Positions 24,918-36,558 of a DNA stretch of 64,000 bases are shown here, piece after piece. The first letter of the stretch is position 1, and each line of letters starts with the position of its first letter. The position numbers and the translations under genes are program-made. Origin of the DNA: Pseudoduganella danionis (GTDB lineage: Bacteria; Pseudomonadota; Gammaproteobacteria; Burkholderiales; Burkholderiaceae_D). Below the pieces are notes generated by a model. That model saw only the letters and a program-made list of their open reading frames with translations, was not told where the DNA came from and made no database searches. The stretch is taken from contig NZ_WNKW01000004.1 in the NCBI RefSeq assembly GCF_009720775.1, forward strand, positions 124,001-188,000. The letters run 5' to 3'.

Positions 24918-26039
24918 ATGAAACAAGCCGTCATCAGCGGTACCGGTCTCTACACCCCAGCCCAGTCCATCTCGAATGAAGAGCTGGTGCAGTGCTTTAA
25001 TACGTACGCCGAGCAATTCAATGCCGAGCATGCCGCAGCCATTGCCGACGGCAGTGTGACGGCGCTGGAACTGTCCAGCGTGGCCTTCATCGAAAAAGCT
25101 TCGGGCATCAAGTCGCGCTTCGTGATGGAGAAAAGCGGCATCCTCGATCCGCAGCGCATGGTTTCGCGCATCGCCGAACGCAGCGACGACGAACTGTCGC
25201 TGCAGGCGGAAATCTGCGTGGCCGCAGCCCGTCAGGCACTCGAGCGCGCCAACCGCACTGCGGCCGATATCGACATGGTGCTGGTGGCCTGCTCGAATAT
25301 GCAGCGCGCCTATCCGGCCATGGCGGTGGAAGTGCAAGGTGCACTCGGTATCGAAGGCTATGGCTTCGACATGAACGTGGCCTGCTCCTCGGCCACCTTC
25401 GGCATCCAGCAAGCCGTTGCGGCCGTGCAGAGCGGCCAGGCGCGTGCCGTGCTGGTACTCAATCCGGAAATCACCAGCGGCCACCTGAACTGGCGCGACC
25501 GCGACAGCCACTTCATCTTCGGCGATGCCTGCACTGCCATGGTGATCGAAGCGGCCGACACGGCCACCGGCGCGCAGCGCTGGGAAATCGTCGAGAGCAA
25601 GCTGAAAACCAGCTTCTCCAACAACATCCGCAACAACTTCGGCTTCCTCAACCGCTTCGACGAGACAGGCGTGGGCCAGCCGGACAAACTGTTCCGCCAG
25701 CAGGGCCGCAAAGTGTTCAAGGATGTCTGCCCGATGGCGGCCGAAATGATCAAGGACACCATCGCCGGCGCCGGTCTGGAAGTGCCGCAGGTAAGCCGTT
25801 ACTGGCTGCATCAAGCTAACCTGAACATGAACCTGCTGATCAGCCGCATGGTGCTGGGCCGCGACGCCGAACCGGGCGAAGCACCGGTGATTCTGGACAC
25901 CTACGCCAACACCTCGTCGGCCGGTTCCGTGATCGCCTTCCACAAGCACTCGGACGATATGCAGCCGGGCCAGCTCGGCGTGATCTGCTCGTTCGGCGCC
26001 GGTTACTCGATCGGCTGCGTGGTCGTCAAACGCCTGTAA
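24918..26039 (+). CDS. Beta-ketoacyl-ACP synthase III (KAS III family)
   Basis: 373 residues with the thiolase fold. The catalytic triad is Cys156 (NVACSSATFG), His298 (RYWLHQANLN) and Asn331 (DTYANTSSAG). It is about 50 residues longer than classical FabH, mainly an insertion near residues 30-60, and it is not next to plsX/fabD, so it is probably a specialised KAS III rather than the main FabH. It would condense an acyl-CoA with malonyl-ACP to start a fatty-acid chain, or perform a related condensation. It is encoded alone between a terminator and a divergently acting regulator gene. Confidence 0.85.
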   Translation: MKQAVISGTGLYTPAQSISNEELVQCFNTYAEQFNAEHAAAIADGSVTALELSSVAFIEKASGIKSRFVMEKSGILDPQRMVSRIAERSDDELSLQAEICVAAARQALERANRTAADIDMVLVACSNMQRAYPAMAVEVQGALGIEGYGFDMNVACSSATFGIQQAVAAVQSGQARAVLVLNPEITSGHLNWRDRDSHFIFGDACTAMVIEAADTATGAQRWEIVESKLKTSFSNNIRNNFGFLNRFDETGVGQPDKLFRQQGRKVFKDVCPMAAEMIKDTIAGAGLEVPQVSRYWLHQANLNMNLLISRMVLGRDAEPGEAPVILDTYANTSSAGSVIAFHKHSDDMQPGQLGVICSFGAGYSIGCVVVKRL

Positions 26040-26104
26040 TCAGGCTTCTTCACCACTGGCCGGCAGCCTGCCGGCCAGCACTCGGCAGGCTGGCGCAGTA
26101 GACC

Positions 26105-27508
26105 ATGAAATTTCTCCCCCTCGATGCCAGCGCCAGCGAACCGCTCTACCGCCAGATCTACACGCGCCTGCGCAATGCCATCACGGAGGGCCTGTTGCAG
26201 GCGGGCGACCGGATTCCTGCCGCGCGTGCGCTGGCACTGGAACTGGGGCTGGCACGGGGTACGGTGGAATCGGCCTATGCCCTGCTGGTAGCGGAAGGCT
26301 ATGTCGAAGCGCGTGCTCAGGCCGGCTCCTTCGTCACCAGCGCGCTGGCCCGCCGCACAGCCGTCACACCATCTCAGCCGCCACTGCCGGCGCACGATAA
26401 TCTGGGCCATGCTGCCAGCTCCACCCTGCCCTTCCAGATGGGCATACCGGCGCTGGACGCGTTCCCGCGCAAGCTGTGGGCGCGGCTGGCTGCACGTGCC
26501 GTACGCGCCACCGGAGCGGACGACATGATCTACCCGGCCTGGGCCGGCCTGCCCGAACTGCGCAGCGCGATTGCAGCCTATCTGCAGCTATCACGTGGCA
26601 TCAACTGCACACCGTCGCAGGTATTCATCACCAGCGGCTACCGCAACAGCATGGAGCTGGTAGCGCGCGCCCTGCTGCAGCCGACCGATCAGGTCTGGGT
26701 GGAAGACCCCGGCTATCCGCCCACGGCCGAACTGCTGCGCGCAGCCCACCTGCAGCCGGTCCCCGTGGCCGTCGATGGCGAAGGTCTGATGGTGGCGCAC
26801 GGCATCGCCAGCGCGCCGCGCGCGCGTGCCGCCATCGTTACGCCGGCCCATCAGAGCCCGCTGTGCGTTGCGCTGTCGCTGCCACGCCGGCTCGCCTTGC
26901 TCGACTGGGCCGCGCAAGCCGGTGCCTGGGTAGTGGAAGACGATTACGACGGCGAATACCGCTATCAGGGCCGGCCTCTGCCCGCACTGCAAAGCCTGGA
27001 CCGCAACGGCCGCGTGCTGTACTCGGGTACCTTCAGCAAGGTACTGTTCCCGGCCATACGGCTGGCCTATCTGGTGGTGCCACCGGCACAGGTGCCGCGC
27101 TTCGACGAAATCAGCCGCACCTTTGCGGCCGGCGGCGCCACGCTGATGCAGCAGATCGTGGCCGACTTCATCAACCAAGGCCATTTCGCCCGCCATATCC
27201 AGCGCATGCGCCGCCTGTACGGCGAGCGCCGCCAGTTGGCCGCCAACGCACTCACTGCCGTACTGGGCAAGCACATGCTGGTCGATCCCCAGCCGGGCGG
27301 CATGCATCTGGTGCTGCGCATGAAGGGCCGCCATACCGACCGCACGCTGGCAGCACGCATGCGCGCGCATGGCATGGCGGCACATGCGCTGTCCGAGCGC
27401 GGCATGCTGCCGCACGGCGCCTCGGCGCTGCTGCTGGCCTTCACCAACATCGATACGCCGGCCCGCGCGCGGGCACTGGGCCAGCGCATACTCAAACTTA
27501 TGGACTAG
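26105..27508 (+). CDS. MocR/PdxR-type regulator: GntR helix-turn-helix fused to aminotransferase
   Basis: 467 residues. A GntR winged helix-turn-helix lies at about 8-75 (LYRQIYTRLRNAITEGLLQAGDRIPAARALA region, then EGYVEARAQAGSFV). A fold-type I aminotransferase domain lies at about 100-465. The PLP-binding Lys is residue 312 in SGTFSKVLFP. MocR proteins use PLP as effector, not as catalyst, and often control vitamin B6, GABA or taurine genes. The gene 86 bp downstream on the same strand encodes an AhpD-like protein and is a possible target or operon partner. Confidence 0.85.
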   Translation: MKFLPLDASASEPLYRQIYTRLRNAITEGLLQAGDRIPAARALALELGLARGTVESAYALLVAEGYVEARAQAGSFVTSALARRTAVTPSQPPLPAHDNLGHAASSTLPFQMGIPALDAFPRKLWARLAARAVRATGADDMIYPAWAGLPELRSAIAAYLQLSRGINCTPSQVFITSGYRNSMELVARALLQPTDQVWVEDPGYPPTAELLRAAHLQPVPVAVDGEGLMVAHGIASAPRARAAIVTPAHQSPLCVALSLPRRLALLDWAAQAGAWVVEDDYDGEYRYQGRPLPALQSLDRNGRVLYSGTFSKVLFPAIRLAYLVVPPAQVPRFDEISRTFAAGGATLMQQIVADFINQGHFARHIQRMRRLYGERRQLAANALTAVLGKHMLVDPQPGGMHLVLRMKGRHTDRTLAARMRAHGMAAHALSERGMLPHGASALLLAFTNIDTPARARALGQRILKLMD

Positions 27509-27594
27509 ACTGAATCCCACTTCTTGGCTCTACTGCACTAGGCCATCAACCCGCACAATGATTCCATCGTAACCACCCCAGGAAGGGAATCATC

Positions 27595-28050
27595 ATGAGC
27601 AAACGTCTGGAAGTCTTCAAACTGGCAGCACAACCCTACCAGCACCTGCTGGCCATCAAGGACTACGTTTCCGCCGCGCTGCCGGCCGAGCTGCTGGAAC
27701 TGGTCTATCTGCGCGTGTCGCAAATCAATCACTGCGCCTTCTGCATCGATATGCACACGCGCGATCTGCTGAAGCTGGAAGTGGACACGCAGAAGATCGC
27801 CCTCCTGCCCGTGTGGGATGAAGCGGCACCGCTGTTCAGCGCAGCGGAACGTGCTGCGCTGGCCTGGGCCGAGAGCGTCACCCGCGTCGAGCAGACCCGC
27901 GTGCCGGACGATGTGTACCAGCACGCACTGGCCGTGCTGGGCGAACAGACCCTGGCCGATCTCACCGTCGCCGTCACGCTGATGAATGCTTTCAACCGCT
28001 TCAGCGTCAGCATGCGCCGCGCACCGGCCGCGCTGGCTGCACTGGCCTGA
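27595..28050 (+). CDS. Carboxymuconolactone decarboxylase / AhpD-like protein
   Basis: 151 residues, all-helical. The redox motif is Cys47-Ala-Phe-Cys50 followed by His54 (NHCAFCIDMH), as in AhpD-type alkylhydroperoxidases. AGGAAGGGAA precedes the ATG. The family reduces peroxides or acts on small carbocyclic acids; members next to MocR genes are commonly annotated only at family level. Cytoplasmic, probably oligomeric. Confidence 0.85.
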   Translation: MSKRLEVFKLAAQPYQHLLAIKDYVSAALPAELLELVYLRVSQINHCAFCIDMHTRDLLKLEVDTQKIALLPVWDEAAPLFSAAERAALAWAESVTRVEQTRVPDDVYQHALAVLGEQTLADLTVAVTLMNAFNRFSVSMRRAPAALAALA

Positions 28051-28186
28051 TCCTGCCAGAACCGGCCCTTGCGCCTTCTGTCATGACGCGCTGAAGGCCA
28101 ATCCGGCCAGTGCGGCCCCGGCAACGCTCCAGCTTGTGCTACGCTGCGGCTTTCAGCCCGCCTTTAGCCACAGGAGCCGCGCCCGC

Positions 28187-29905
28187 ATGCATCACAACCT
28201 CAGCCTGATCACCACCATCGCCGCAGCACTAGGAACCGGGCTGCTGTTCGGCTATATCGCCACCCGCCTCAAGCTGCCGGCACTGGTCGGCTATCTGGCG
28301 GCCGGCATCATCATCGGCCCGGCCACACCGGGCTTCGTGGCAGATACGGTGCTGGCCGGCCAGCTGGCCGAAATCGGCGTGATGCTGATGATGTTCGGGG
28401 TCGGCCTGCACTTCTCGCTGGACGACCTGTGGGCCGTACGCAAGATCGCCCTGCCCGGCGCCATTCTGCAAATCGGCTTCGCGACGGCACTCGGCATGGG
28501 GCTGGCGCTGTACTGGGGCTGGAGCGTGGGCGGCGGTCTGGTGTTCGGGCTGGCGCTATCCGTGGCCAGCACGGTGGTGCTGCTGCGCGCACTGGAAGAA
28601 CGCAGCATTCTCGATAGCCTGAACGGGCGCATCGCCGTGGGCTGGCTGGTGGTGGAAGATCTGGTGACGGTACTGGTACTGGTGCTGCTGCCGGCACTGG
28701 CCGGTCCGCTCGGCGGCAGCCTGCCCGCCACAGCCCAGCATGACGCAGGCGGCAGCCTGTGGACCACGCTGGCCATCACACTGGGTCAGGTGGCGGCCTT
28801 CATCGCCCTGATGCTGGTGGTAGGCCGCAAGCTGTTCCCTTGGATACTCTGGCAGGTCGCGCGCACCGGCTCGCGCGAGCTATTCACGCTGTGCGTGATC
28901 GCCGCCGCCGTGGGCATCGCCTACGGCTCCACCCACTACTTCGGCGTATCGTTCGCACTGGGCGCCTTCTTTGCCGGCATGGTGCTGCGCGAATCGGCAC
29001 TGGCCCACCGCGCGGCGGAAGAATCGCTGCCCTTGCGCGACGCCTTCGCCGTACTGTTCTTCGTCTCGGTCGGTATGCTGTTCGAACCGGCCATCATCAT
29101 CGAACAACCTTTGAAACTGCTGGCCGTGGTGTTCATCATCGTGTTCGGCAAATCCATCGTGGCGTTTTTGCTGGTACTGCTGCTGCGCTATCCTGCCAAG
29201 AGCGCGCTGCTGATCTCGGCCAGTCTGGCGCAGATCGGCGAGTTCTCCTTCATTCTGGCGGCGCTGGGCCTGTCGCTGGGACTGATGCCGGCCGAAGGCC
29301 AGAGCCTGATCCTGGCTGGCGCCATCATCTCGATTGCACTCAACCCGCTGGTGTTCCATACCCTGACGCCGCTGGAGCGCCTGCTAGGCCTCAACAGCAA
29401 GCTGGCGGCACGCTTCGAACGCACCACCGACCCGCTGGCCATGCTGCCCATGTCGGTGCCGCAGGAGCAGCTCTCGGGCCATGTTGTGCTGGTGGGCTAT
29501 GGCCGCGTAGGGCGGCGCATCGCCGATGCGCTGGAAGCACAAGGCATCGCCGTGGTGGTGGCGGAGCAGAACCGCGAACTGGTGGATGCACTGCGCCAGC
29601 GCGGCATCCACGCCGTGGCCGGCAATGGCGGCGAAACGTCCGTGCTGATACAGGCCCACGTGGCGCGCGCCGCCATGCTGGTGATCGCCACGCCCGACAC
29701 TTTCGAAGTACGCGCCATGATAGAAACGGCGCGCACGCTGAACCCGCACATCCAGACCGTGGTGCGCACCCACAGCGACAGCGACGCGGAACTGCTGCGC
29801 AGCGAGCGCGCTGGCGAAATCTTTATGGGCGAGCAGGAGCTGGCCAAGGGCATGAGCGCCCACGTACTCGCACAGTTCGCACAGAAACAGCAACGGCCGC
29901 ACTAA
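28187..29905 (+). CDS. Kef-type cation/proton antiporter (CPA2) with TrkA-N domain
   Basis: 572 residues from the ATG at 28187 (CAGGAG upstream; the frame is open further left but without a membrane start). About 12-13 membrane segments fill residues 5-405, starting ITTIAAALGTGLLFGYIATRLKLPALVGYLAAG (split). The C-terminal cytosolic RCK/TrkA-N Rossmann domain begins near 430 (GHVVLVGYGRVGRRIADAL, with GYGRVG as the nucleotide-binding loop). It resembles YbaL/RosB more than KefB/KefC. It would exchange K+ or Na+ for H+ under control of NAD(H) or glutathione-type ligands. Confidence 0.88.
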   Translation: MHHNLSLITTIAAALGTGLLFGYIATRLKLPALVGYLAAGIIIGPATPGFVADTVLAGQLAEIGVMLMMFGVGLHFSLDDLWAVRKIALPGAILQIGFATALGMGLALYWGWSVGGGLVFGLALSVASTVVLLRALEERSILDSLNGRIAVGWLVVEDLVTVLVLVLLPALAGPLGGSLPATAQHDAGGSLWTTLAITLGQVAAFIALMLVVGRKLFPWILWQVARTGSRELFTLCVIAAAVGIAYGSTHYFGVSFALGAFFAGMVLRESALAHRAAEESLPLRDAFAVLFFVSVGMLFEPAIIIEQPLKLLAVVFIIVFGKSIVAFLLVLLLRYPAKSALLISASLAQIGEFSFILAALGLSLGLMPAEGQSLILAGAIISIALNPLVFHTLTPLERLLGLNSKLAARFERTTDPLAMLPMSVPQEQLSGHVVLVGYGRVGRRIADALEAQGIAVVVAEQNRELVDALRQRGIHAVAGNGGETSVLIQAHVARAAMLVIATPDTFEVRAMIETARTLNPHIQTVVRTHSDSDAELLRSERAGEIFMGEQELAKGMSAHVLAQFAQKQQRPH

Positions 29906-29922
29906 ACTAGCTGCGGCCGTTG
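29891..29922. other. Hairpin over the stop codon of the antiporter gene
   Basis: CAACGGCCGCA (29891-29901) and TGCGGCCGTTG (29912-29922) form 11-bp arms around a 10-nt loop. There is no U-tract. It may separate the convergent antiporter and fadH transcripts. Confidence 0.5.
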
Positions 29923-29967
29923 CGCTGACAGGTTGCCCGCAGCAGTAATGCTAGCGGGCGGCTACAT

Positions 29968-32070
<2,103 letters not shown>

Positions 32071-32156
32071 CTAAAGTCCCCCTGCAAGAGGTGGAATAGC
32101 CGTGAGCGTGTGCTCGCGCACTTGTATTCTGCACCCCTTTCCCTTACGCTGACACG

Positions 32157-32738
32157 ATGACGCGATTCTTTCTGTTTCTGTTGTTTTCCGTGAGCTGGGC
32201 CCCGCTGGTGCAGGCGCAGACGGCGCGCCCGGAACTGCCCAAGCTCGAAGTCTCGGTCAACCGCATCGAAATCGACGGCCAGAAAATGTATGAAGTCGAT
32301 GCCACCGGCACCGTCTCGACGCCGCTGCCGCGCGTGTGGAAAACCCTGACCAACTATGAACGCATGGCCGACTTCGTGCCCGATATGGAGTCGTGCAAAG
32401 TCCTGTCGCGCAATGGCAATGAAGTGGTGATCGAACAATTCGGCGTGGCCCGCTTCCTGTTCATGACGCGTGCCATCCATCTGATCGTGCGCGCCACCGA
32501 GCAGCCCATGTCGTCTATCGACATTGCGCTGGTTTCGGGCGATATGAAGCACTACGAATCGCACTGGGAGCTGATCCCCGTGCCGGAAACGGGCGGCACC
32601 AAGGTGGTGTACAGCGGCCGCCTGATGCCGAACTTCTATGTGCCCGGCATCCTTGGGGCCAAGATGGTGCGCGGCGATATCGAGCGCATGATGGGCGCCG
32701 TGCTGGCACGGCTAGAACGGCGCGAGGACGCCCGCTGA
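32157..32738 (+). CDS. Secreted SRPBCC/START-like lipid-binding protein
   Basis: 193 residues with a signal peptide ending LVQAQ (about residue 20). The mature part shows the polyketide cyclase / START-like helix-grip layout: VSTPLPRVWKTLTNYERMADFVPDMESCKVLSR (split) near 55-85 and a C-terminal long helix (GDIERMMGAVLARLERR). These proteins bind hydrophobic ligands; none can be named here. Divergent from fadH. Confidence 0.7.
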   Translation: MTRFFLFLLFSVSWAPLVQAQTARPELPKLEVSVNRIEIDGQKMYEVDATGTVSTPLPRVWKTLTNYERMADFVPDMESCKVLSRNGNEVVIEQFGVARFLFMTRAIHLIVRATEQPMSSIDIALVSGDMKHYESHWELIPVPETGGTKVVYSGRLMPNFYVPGILGAKMVRGDIERMMGAVLARLERREDAR

Positions 32739-32759
32739 CGTGCGGGCCTAACCTGAAAA

Positions 32760-33212
32760 TCAGGCCAGATAAGTATCGCGCTTGCGCAGCTCGGCGAAGT
32801 TTTCCAGACTGCCAACCTTGATCAGCACAGGATTGAGGCTCAGATTGGCCTGCATGGCGCGCCATGCAAACTGCCATTCCTGCTCCGGCGCTTCGGCCGC
32901 CGTCTTGCTGAAGGCTGCGCCCAGAGCCGCGCGCACGCCATATTCCACCGCACCGTCGATGCCCGCCCAGCTAGGCAAGGCACGCTGCACGGCACGGTGT
33001 ACACGCTCGCCGAATTCTTCCGTGTTATGGATGATCAGGCAGCTATCGGCGGCAAACAATTCAAACAGCTTGGGCTCCCATACTTGCGAGAAGCTCAGCG
33101 TCAGGCAGTTGGCCGCCGGGGTCAGGATGAACTGGCCCTGCGTGAGCGCCAGCTCCAGATCTTCGTGGATGCCATAGCGGTACAGGGTGGGGGGGCGTTG
33201 ATAGTCGTGCAT
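32760..33212 (-). CDS. Conserved hypothetical protein
   Basis: 150 residues, acidic, no signal peptide or membrane segment. The sequence starts MHDYQRPPTLYRYGIHEDLELALTQGQF and looks like a small alpha/beta cytoplasmic protein. I recognise no family. It converges with the SRPBCC gene (22 bp apart) and lies 20 bp downstream of the DUF2721 gene on the same strand, so these two are probably an operon. Confidence 0.6.
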   Translation of the reverse strand: MHDYQRPPTLYRYGIHEDLELALTQGQFILTPAANCLTLSFSQVWEPKLFELFAADSCLIIHNTEEFGERVHRAVQRALPSWAGIDGAVEYGVRAALGAAFSKTAAEAPEQEWQFAWRAMQANLSLNPVLIKVGSLENFAELRKRDTYLA

Positions 33213-33232
33213 AAAAACTCTTACTGGTCAGG

Positions 33233-33676
33233 TTATTTGAGCGGGCGGCGCACGTGGCGGTGCGAACGCATGGAAGCCGAGGCGATGAAAATCTCGCGCA
33301 GCAGATAGTAGAAGCTGCCGATCAGCGCCAGCATGGCCACGACGAACATGCCCGCAATATATTTGTCGAGCGCGATATTGGTAATATCGCCCAGGAATAG
33401 CATGGCAATCACCAGACAGATCAGCAGCCCGCAGGCAGTCGACAGGGTGATCGAAGAATTGATCAGGTGCGAACGCTGGTAGAGCACGTCCAGCTCGTTC
33501 AGATAGACGTCGCTATAGCCCACATCGAGGCGGTCTTCCAGCACACGCGAGCGGTCGATAATACGCGCCAGCCGGTTGGTCAGTACCATCAGATTGGTAC
33601 ATACCCCCGTCAGCAGGAACACCGGCGCAATCGCTAGCTGGATGATATGGCCTACGTCGCCAACTTGTATATTCAT
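33233..33676 (-). CDS. DUF2721 membrane protein
   Basis: 147 residues from the ATG at 33676. Three hydrophobic segments lie near residues 10-33, 75-98 and 105-130, with a charged cytosolic stretch RLARIIDRSRVLEDRL between the first two, as in DUF2721 proteins. Function unknown. The C-terminus is basic (RSHRHVRRPLK). It probably forms an operon with the hypothetical gene downstream. Confidence 0.75.
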   Translation of the reverse strand: MNIQVGDVGHIIQLAIAPVFLLTGVCTNLMVLTNRLARIIDRSRVLEDRLDVGYSDVYLNELDVLYQRSHLINSSITLSTACGLLICLVIAMLFLGDITNIALDKYIAGMFVVAMLALIGSFYYLLREIFIASASMRSHRHVRRPLK

Positions 33677-33737
33677 GGAAACAATGAGTAGTGAAGTACC
33701 GCTAGTGTAACAGCCCGCCAGCACGGCGGGCGGGGCT

Positions 33738-34694
33738 TCAGTCGAAGCGGCGCTGCCGCTTGAACTGCTCGGTGGCCTGCACCAGCGCCTGCGAAATGCC
33801 GTACTCCATCGCGCCATGGCCGGCGTCGGCCACCATTTTCAGCACGGAACCGGGCCAGGCCTGATGCAACTGCCATGCCGTTACGGGCGGACAGATCACG
33901 TCGTAGCGGCCCTGCACGATCACTGCCGGCAGATGGGCGATACGGTCTATCTGGCGCAGCAACTGTTCCTCCGTGAAAAAGCCCAGATTGGCCATGTAAT
34001 GGGCTTCCAGCCGGCCCACGCCCAGATCGAGCGCATCGGACGACGCTTCGTCCGGCTGCGGCAGCAGGAATACGCGGCGCCCTTCGAAGCGGCTCCAGGC
34101 CCGCACGGCAGGCAGGTGCACGTGGGGATCAGGGTCCATGATGCGGGTCAGATAGGCCTGCAGCAGGTCGCCGCGCTCGGCTTCGGGTATGTGGGCGATG
34201 AATTCCTCGTGGATTTCAGGATGGAACCAGCGCGCGCCATGCAGGAACCAGTCCACTTCGCGCTCGGTGCACAGGAATATGCCGCGCAGCACGAAGCCGA
34301 GGCAGCGTTCCGGATGCGCTTCGCCGTAGGCCAGCGCCAGCGTCGAACCCCACGAGCCGCCGAACACCAGCCACTGTTCGATGCCGGCCTGCACGCGCAG
34401 GCGTTCGATATCTTCGATCAGCAACTGGGTGGTGTTGCGGCGGCATTCGCCCAGCGGCAGCGATTTGCCCGCGCCACGCTGGTCGAACAGGATCACGCGG
34501 TACTTTTGCGGATCGAAAAAGCGCCGGTGCTGGGGCGACAGGCCGGCGCCAGGGCCGCCGTGCAGAAAAATCACGGGTATGCCGGCAGGATTGCCTACTT
34601 CTTCCCAGTAAATCGTGTGCAGTTCATCCACCGCCAGCATGCCGTGACGGCTAGGCGTGATAGGTGGAAACAGCGGCGTGGTCGGCTCAGTCAT
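33738..34694 (-). CDS. pip: Proline iminopeptidase
   Basis: 318 residues, alpha/beta hydrolase of peptidase family S33. The oxyanion motif HGGPGAG is at 45-51 and the nucleophile is Ser114 in GGSWGS. The DxxC/His part of the triad lies in the C-terminal third (RYDVICPP, AGHGAMEYG). AAGGA precedes the ATG. It releases N-terminal proline from peptides in the cytoplasm. Length matches the family (about 313-320). Likely monocistronic. Confidence 0.9.
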   Translation of the reverse strand: MTEPTTPLFPPITPSRHGMLAVDELHTIYWEEVGNPAGIPVIFLHGGPGAGLSPQHRRFFDPQKYRVILFDQRGAGKSLPLGECRRNTTQLLIEDIERLRVQAGIEQWLVFGGSWGSTLALAYGEAHPERCLGFVLRGIFLCTEREVDWFLHGARWFHPEIHEEFIAHIPEAERGDLLQAYLTRIMDPDPHVHLPAVRAWSRFEGRRVFLLPQPDEASSDALDLGVGRLEAHYMANLGFFTEEQLLRQIDRIAHLPAVIVQGRYDVICPPVTAWQLHQAWPGSVLKMVADAGHGAMEYGISQALVQATEQFKRQRRFD

Positions 34695-34888
34695 GGCAGT
34701 CCTTGTTCAGTAATAGCGCGATTGTAACGGCGCCGGCGCAGCCGGACTACTGTAAAGAAGTGTAATACTTGACAATATCAAATTGCCATCACTTCACAAT
34801 GGCGTCCTTACCCGGGTCCATGCCCCTGCGATTGCGACGCCACAAGCGTGTGCAAGCTTATCAACATATCACTTACCAAGGATATTTC

Positions 34889-35665
34889 ATGAAACTCACA
34901 CGCACACCGGCGACTTTATTCGTGTCGCTGCTACTGCCCATCCTGAGCGCCTGCGGTGGCGGTACAAGCAGCCCCACCAGCAACACTGCCCTGAACAAGT
35001 CCGATCCCACACCCGTCCCCGGCGCGAGCTACGATGTGCGCAAAGCCGTACTGGAACTGTATGGCAAACCCCATAGCTGGACCATGAAAGGCACGGCCTG
35101 CTGCGCCAGTGGCGACGTGCTAGCCAGCCTGACACTGCAACCACGCCCGAGCGACGGCGCCAGTGTCACCTTCGGAGGCGAAGAGGTCAGCGGCACCGAT
35201 ATCACGCTACAACTCCAGATTCTGCTCGGCGACACCCAACCCAGCCGCAGCACCGCCCACCTGTGGTATTCCGCCAAGGGACAGCAGATGCTGCTCAACG
35301 GTCTGGTGGAAAACCGCATGGAAGTGCTCACTAGCCAGGGCAACCTGCCCACCAGTGCCATACCCGGCGAGAGCGGCGGCAATGGCGAGACTGCCACCTT
35401 CGAAACCACGGCAACTGGTCCACGCACGATCAGCACCACCAGCTATCGCTGGGAACTGAAAAAAGATAGCAGCGCCCGGGTGCTGATGTGCCTGAACAGT
35501 GTGGAAACACCGGATCCCGCCTATGCCGGCAGCAATCCGGCACTGGCCGCCAAGACCACGCGCAGCTATTGCTACGGCCTCAATGCGGACAGCACGCTGA
35601 GCGGCTACGTTACGGCCAGCCAGCATGGTTACACTAATCTGGGCTGGGACATCGCCACCCAGTAA
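34889..35665 (+). CDS. Putative lipoprotein
   Basis: 258 residues from the ATG at 34889 (AAGGA at proper spacing; upstream in-frame codons lack a signal peptide). Lipobox LSAC places the lipidated Cys near residue 20, followed by GGGTSSPTS, a Gly/Ser linker. The rest is Thr/Ser-rich and beta-like, with two vicinal cysteines (TACCASGD) and a Cys pair near the C-terminus. No family recognised. Strong terminator downstream. Confidence 0.65.
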   Translation: MKLTRTPATLFVSLLLPILSACGGGTSSPTSNTALNKSDPTPVPGASYDVRKAVLELYGKPHSWTMKGTACCASGDVLASLTLQPRPSDGASVTFGGEEVSGTDITLQLQILLGDTQPSRSTAHLWYSAKGQQMLLNGLVENRMEVLTSQGNLPTSAIPGESGGNGETATFETTATGPRTISTTSYRWELKKDSSARVLMCLNSVETPDPAYAGSNPALAAKTTRSYCYGLNADSTLSGYVTASQHGYTNLGWDIATQ

Positions 35666-35677
35666 GGCGGCCCGGGC

Positions 35678-35711
35678 AAAAAAAAACCAGACCTGCGGGT
35701 CTGGTTTTTTT
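35678..35711. terminator. Bidirectional intrinsic terminator
   Basis: CCAGACC (35687-35693) and GGTCTGG (35698-35704) form a stem over TGCG, with A9 on the left and T7 on the right. It serves the lipoprotein gene and phaB. Confidence 0.92.
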
Positions 35712-35726
35712 ACGCGCGAGCGCTGT

Positions 35727-36467
35727 TTACGACATGTGCTGGCCGCCGTTGATGGCGATGTTGGCACCGGTCACGAACGCTGCTTCATCCGACGACAGAT
35801 AGGCCACCAGACCGGCCACTTCTTCCGGCTTGCCCAGACGGGCCATAGGGATCTGCGGAATGATCTTGGAGTCGAGCACTTCCTGCGGGATCTCCATCAC
35901 CATCTTGGTGCCGATATAGCCCGGCGAAATGGTGTTGACGGTCACGCCTTTGCGCGCCACTTCCAGCGCCAGCGCCTTGGTGAAACCGTGCATGCCGGCC
36001 TTGGCCGCCGAATAGTTGGTCTGACCGAAAGCACCTTTCTGGCCGTTCACGGAAGAGATGTTGATGATGCGACCCCAGCCACGCTCGACCATGCCGTCGC
36101 AGACGGGTTTGGTCATGTTGAAGACGGAATCCAGATTGGTGGCCATGACGGCGTCCCAGTTCGGTTTATCCATTTTCTTGAAAGTCATGTCGCGCGTAAT
36201 ACCGGCGTTGTTCACCAGTACGTCGATCGGGCCGATGTCTTTCTCGATGGCAGCAATGCACGCCTGGGCGGAGTCATAATCCGCCACGTCGCACGGGTAA
36301 GCGCGGAAGTTATAGCCCTGGTCACGGGTAGTGGCCAGCCATTGTTCTGCCTTGGTATTGCCGGGGGAATACGTCGTGACGACGGTATAGCCTAGTGCCG
36401 ACAGTTTGAAACATACGGCTTCACCCAGACCACCCATGCCACCGGTTACTAATGCAACTCTTGCCAT
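35727..36467 (-). CDS. phaB: Acetoacetyl-CoA reductase PhaB
   Basis: 246 residues, SDR fold. The start is at 36467 (MARVALVTGGMGGLG). The NADPH motif TGGMGGLG is at 8-15, and the Tyr-x-x-x-Lys pair lies in NYSAAKAG near 152. It reduces acetoacetyl-CoA to (R)-3-hydroxybutyryl-CoA for polyhydroxybutyrate. It follows phaA by 91 bp on the same strand. The polymerase gene phaC is not in the window. Confidence 0.92.
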   Translation of the reverse strand: MARVALVTGGMGGLGEAVCFKLSALGYTVVTTYSPGNTKAEQWLATTRDQGYNFRAYPCDVADYDSAQACIAAIEKDIGPIDVLVNNAGITRDMTFKKMDKPNWDAVMATNLDSVFNMTKPVCDGMVERGWGRIINISSVNGQKGAFGQTNYSAAKAGMHGFTKALALEVARKGVTVNTISPGYIGTKMVMEIPQEVLDSKIIPQIPMARLGKPEEVAGLVAYLSSDEAAFVTGANIAINGGQHMS

Positions 36468-36558
36468 TTCTCGTCCCCTCTTAAATTGACACAAAAAATC
36501 AACACAGAAAATCCGGGCTGCGGCGTAGGGGCCGCAACCCGGTGATACCTTCTATTGC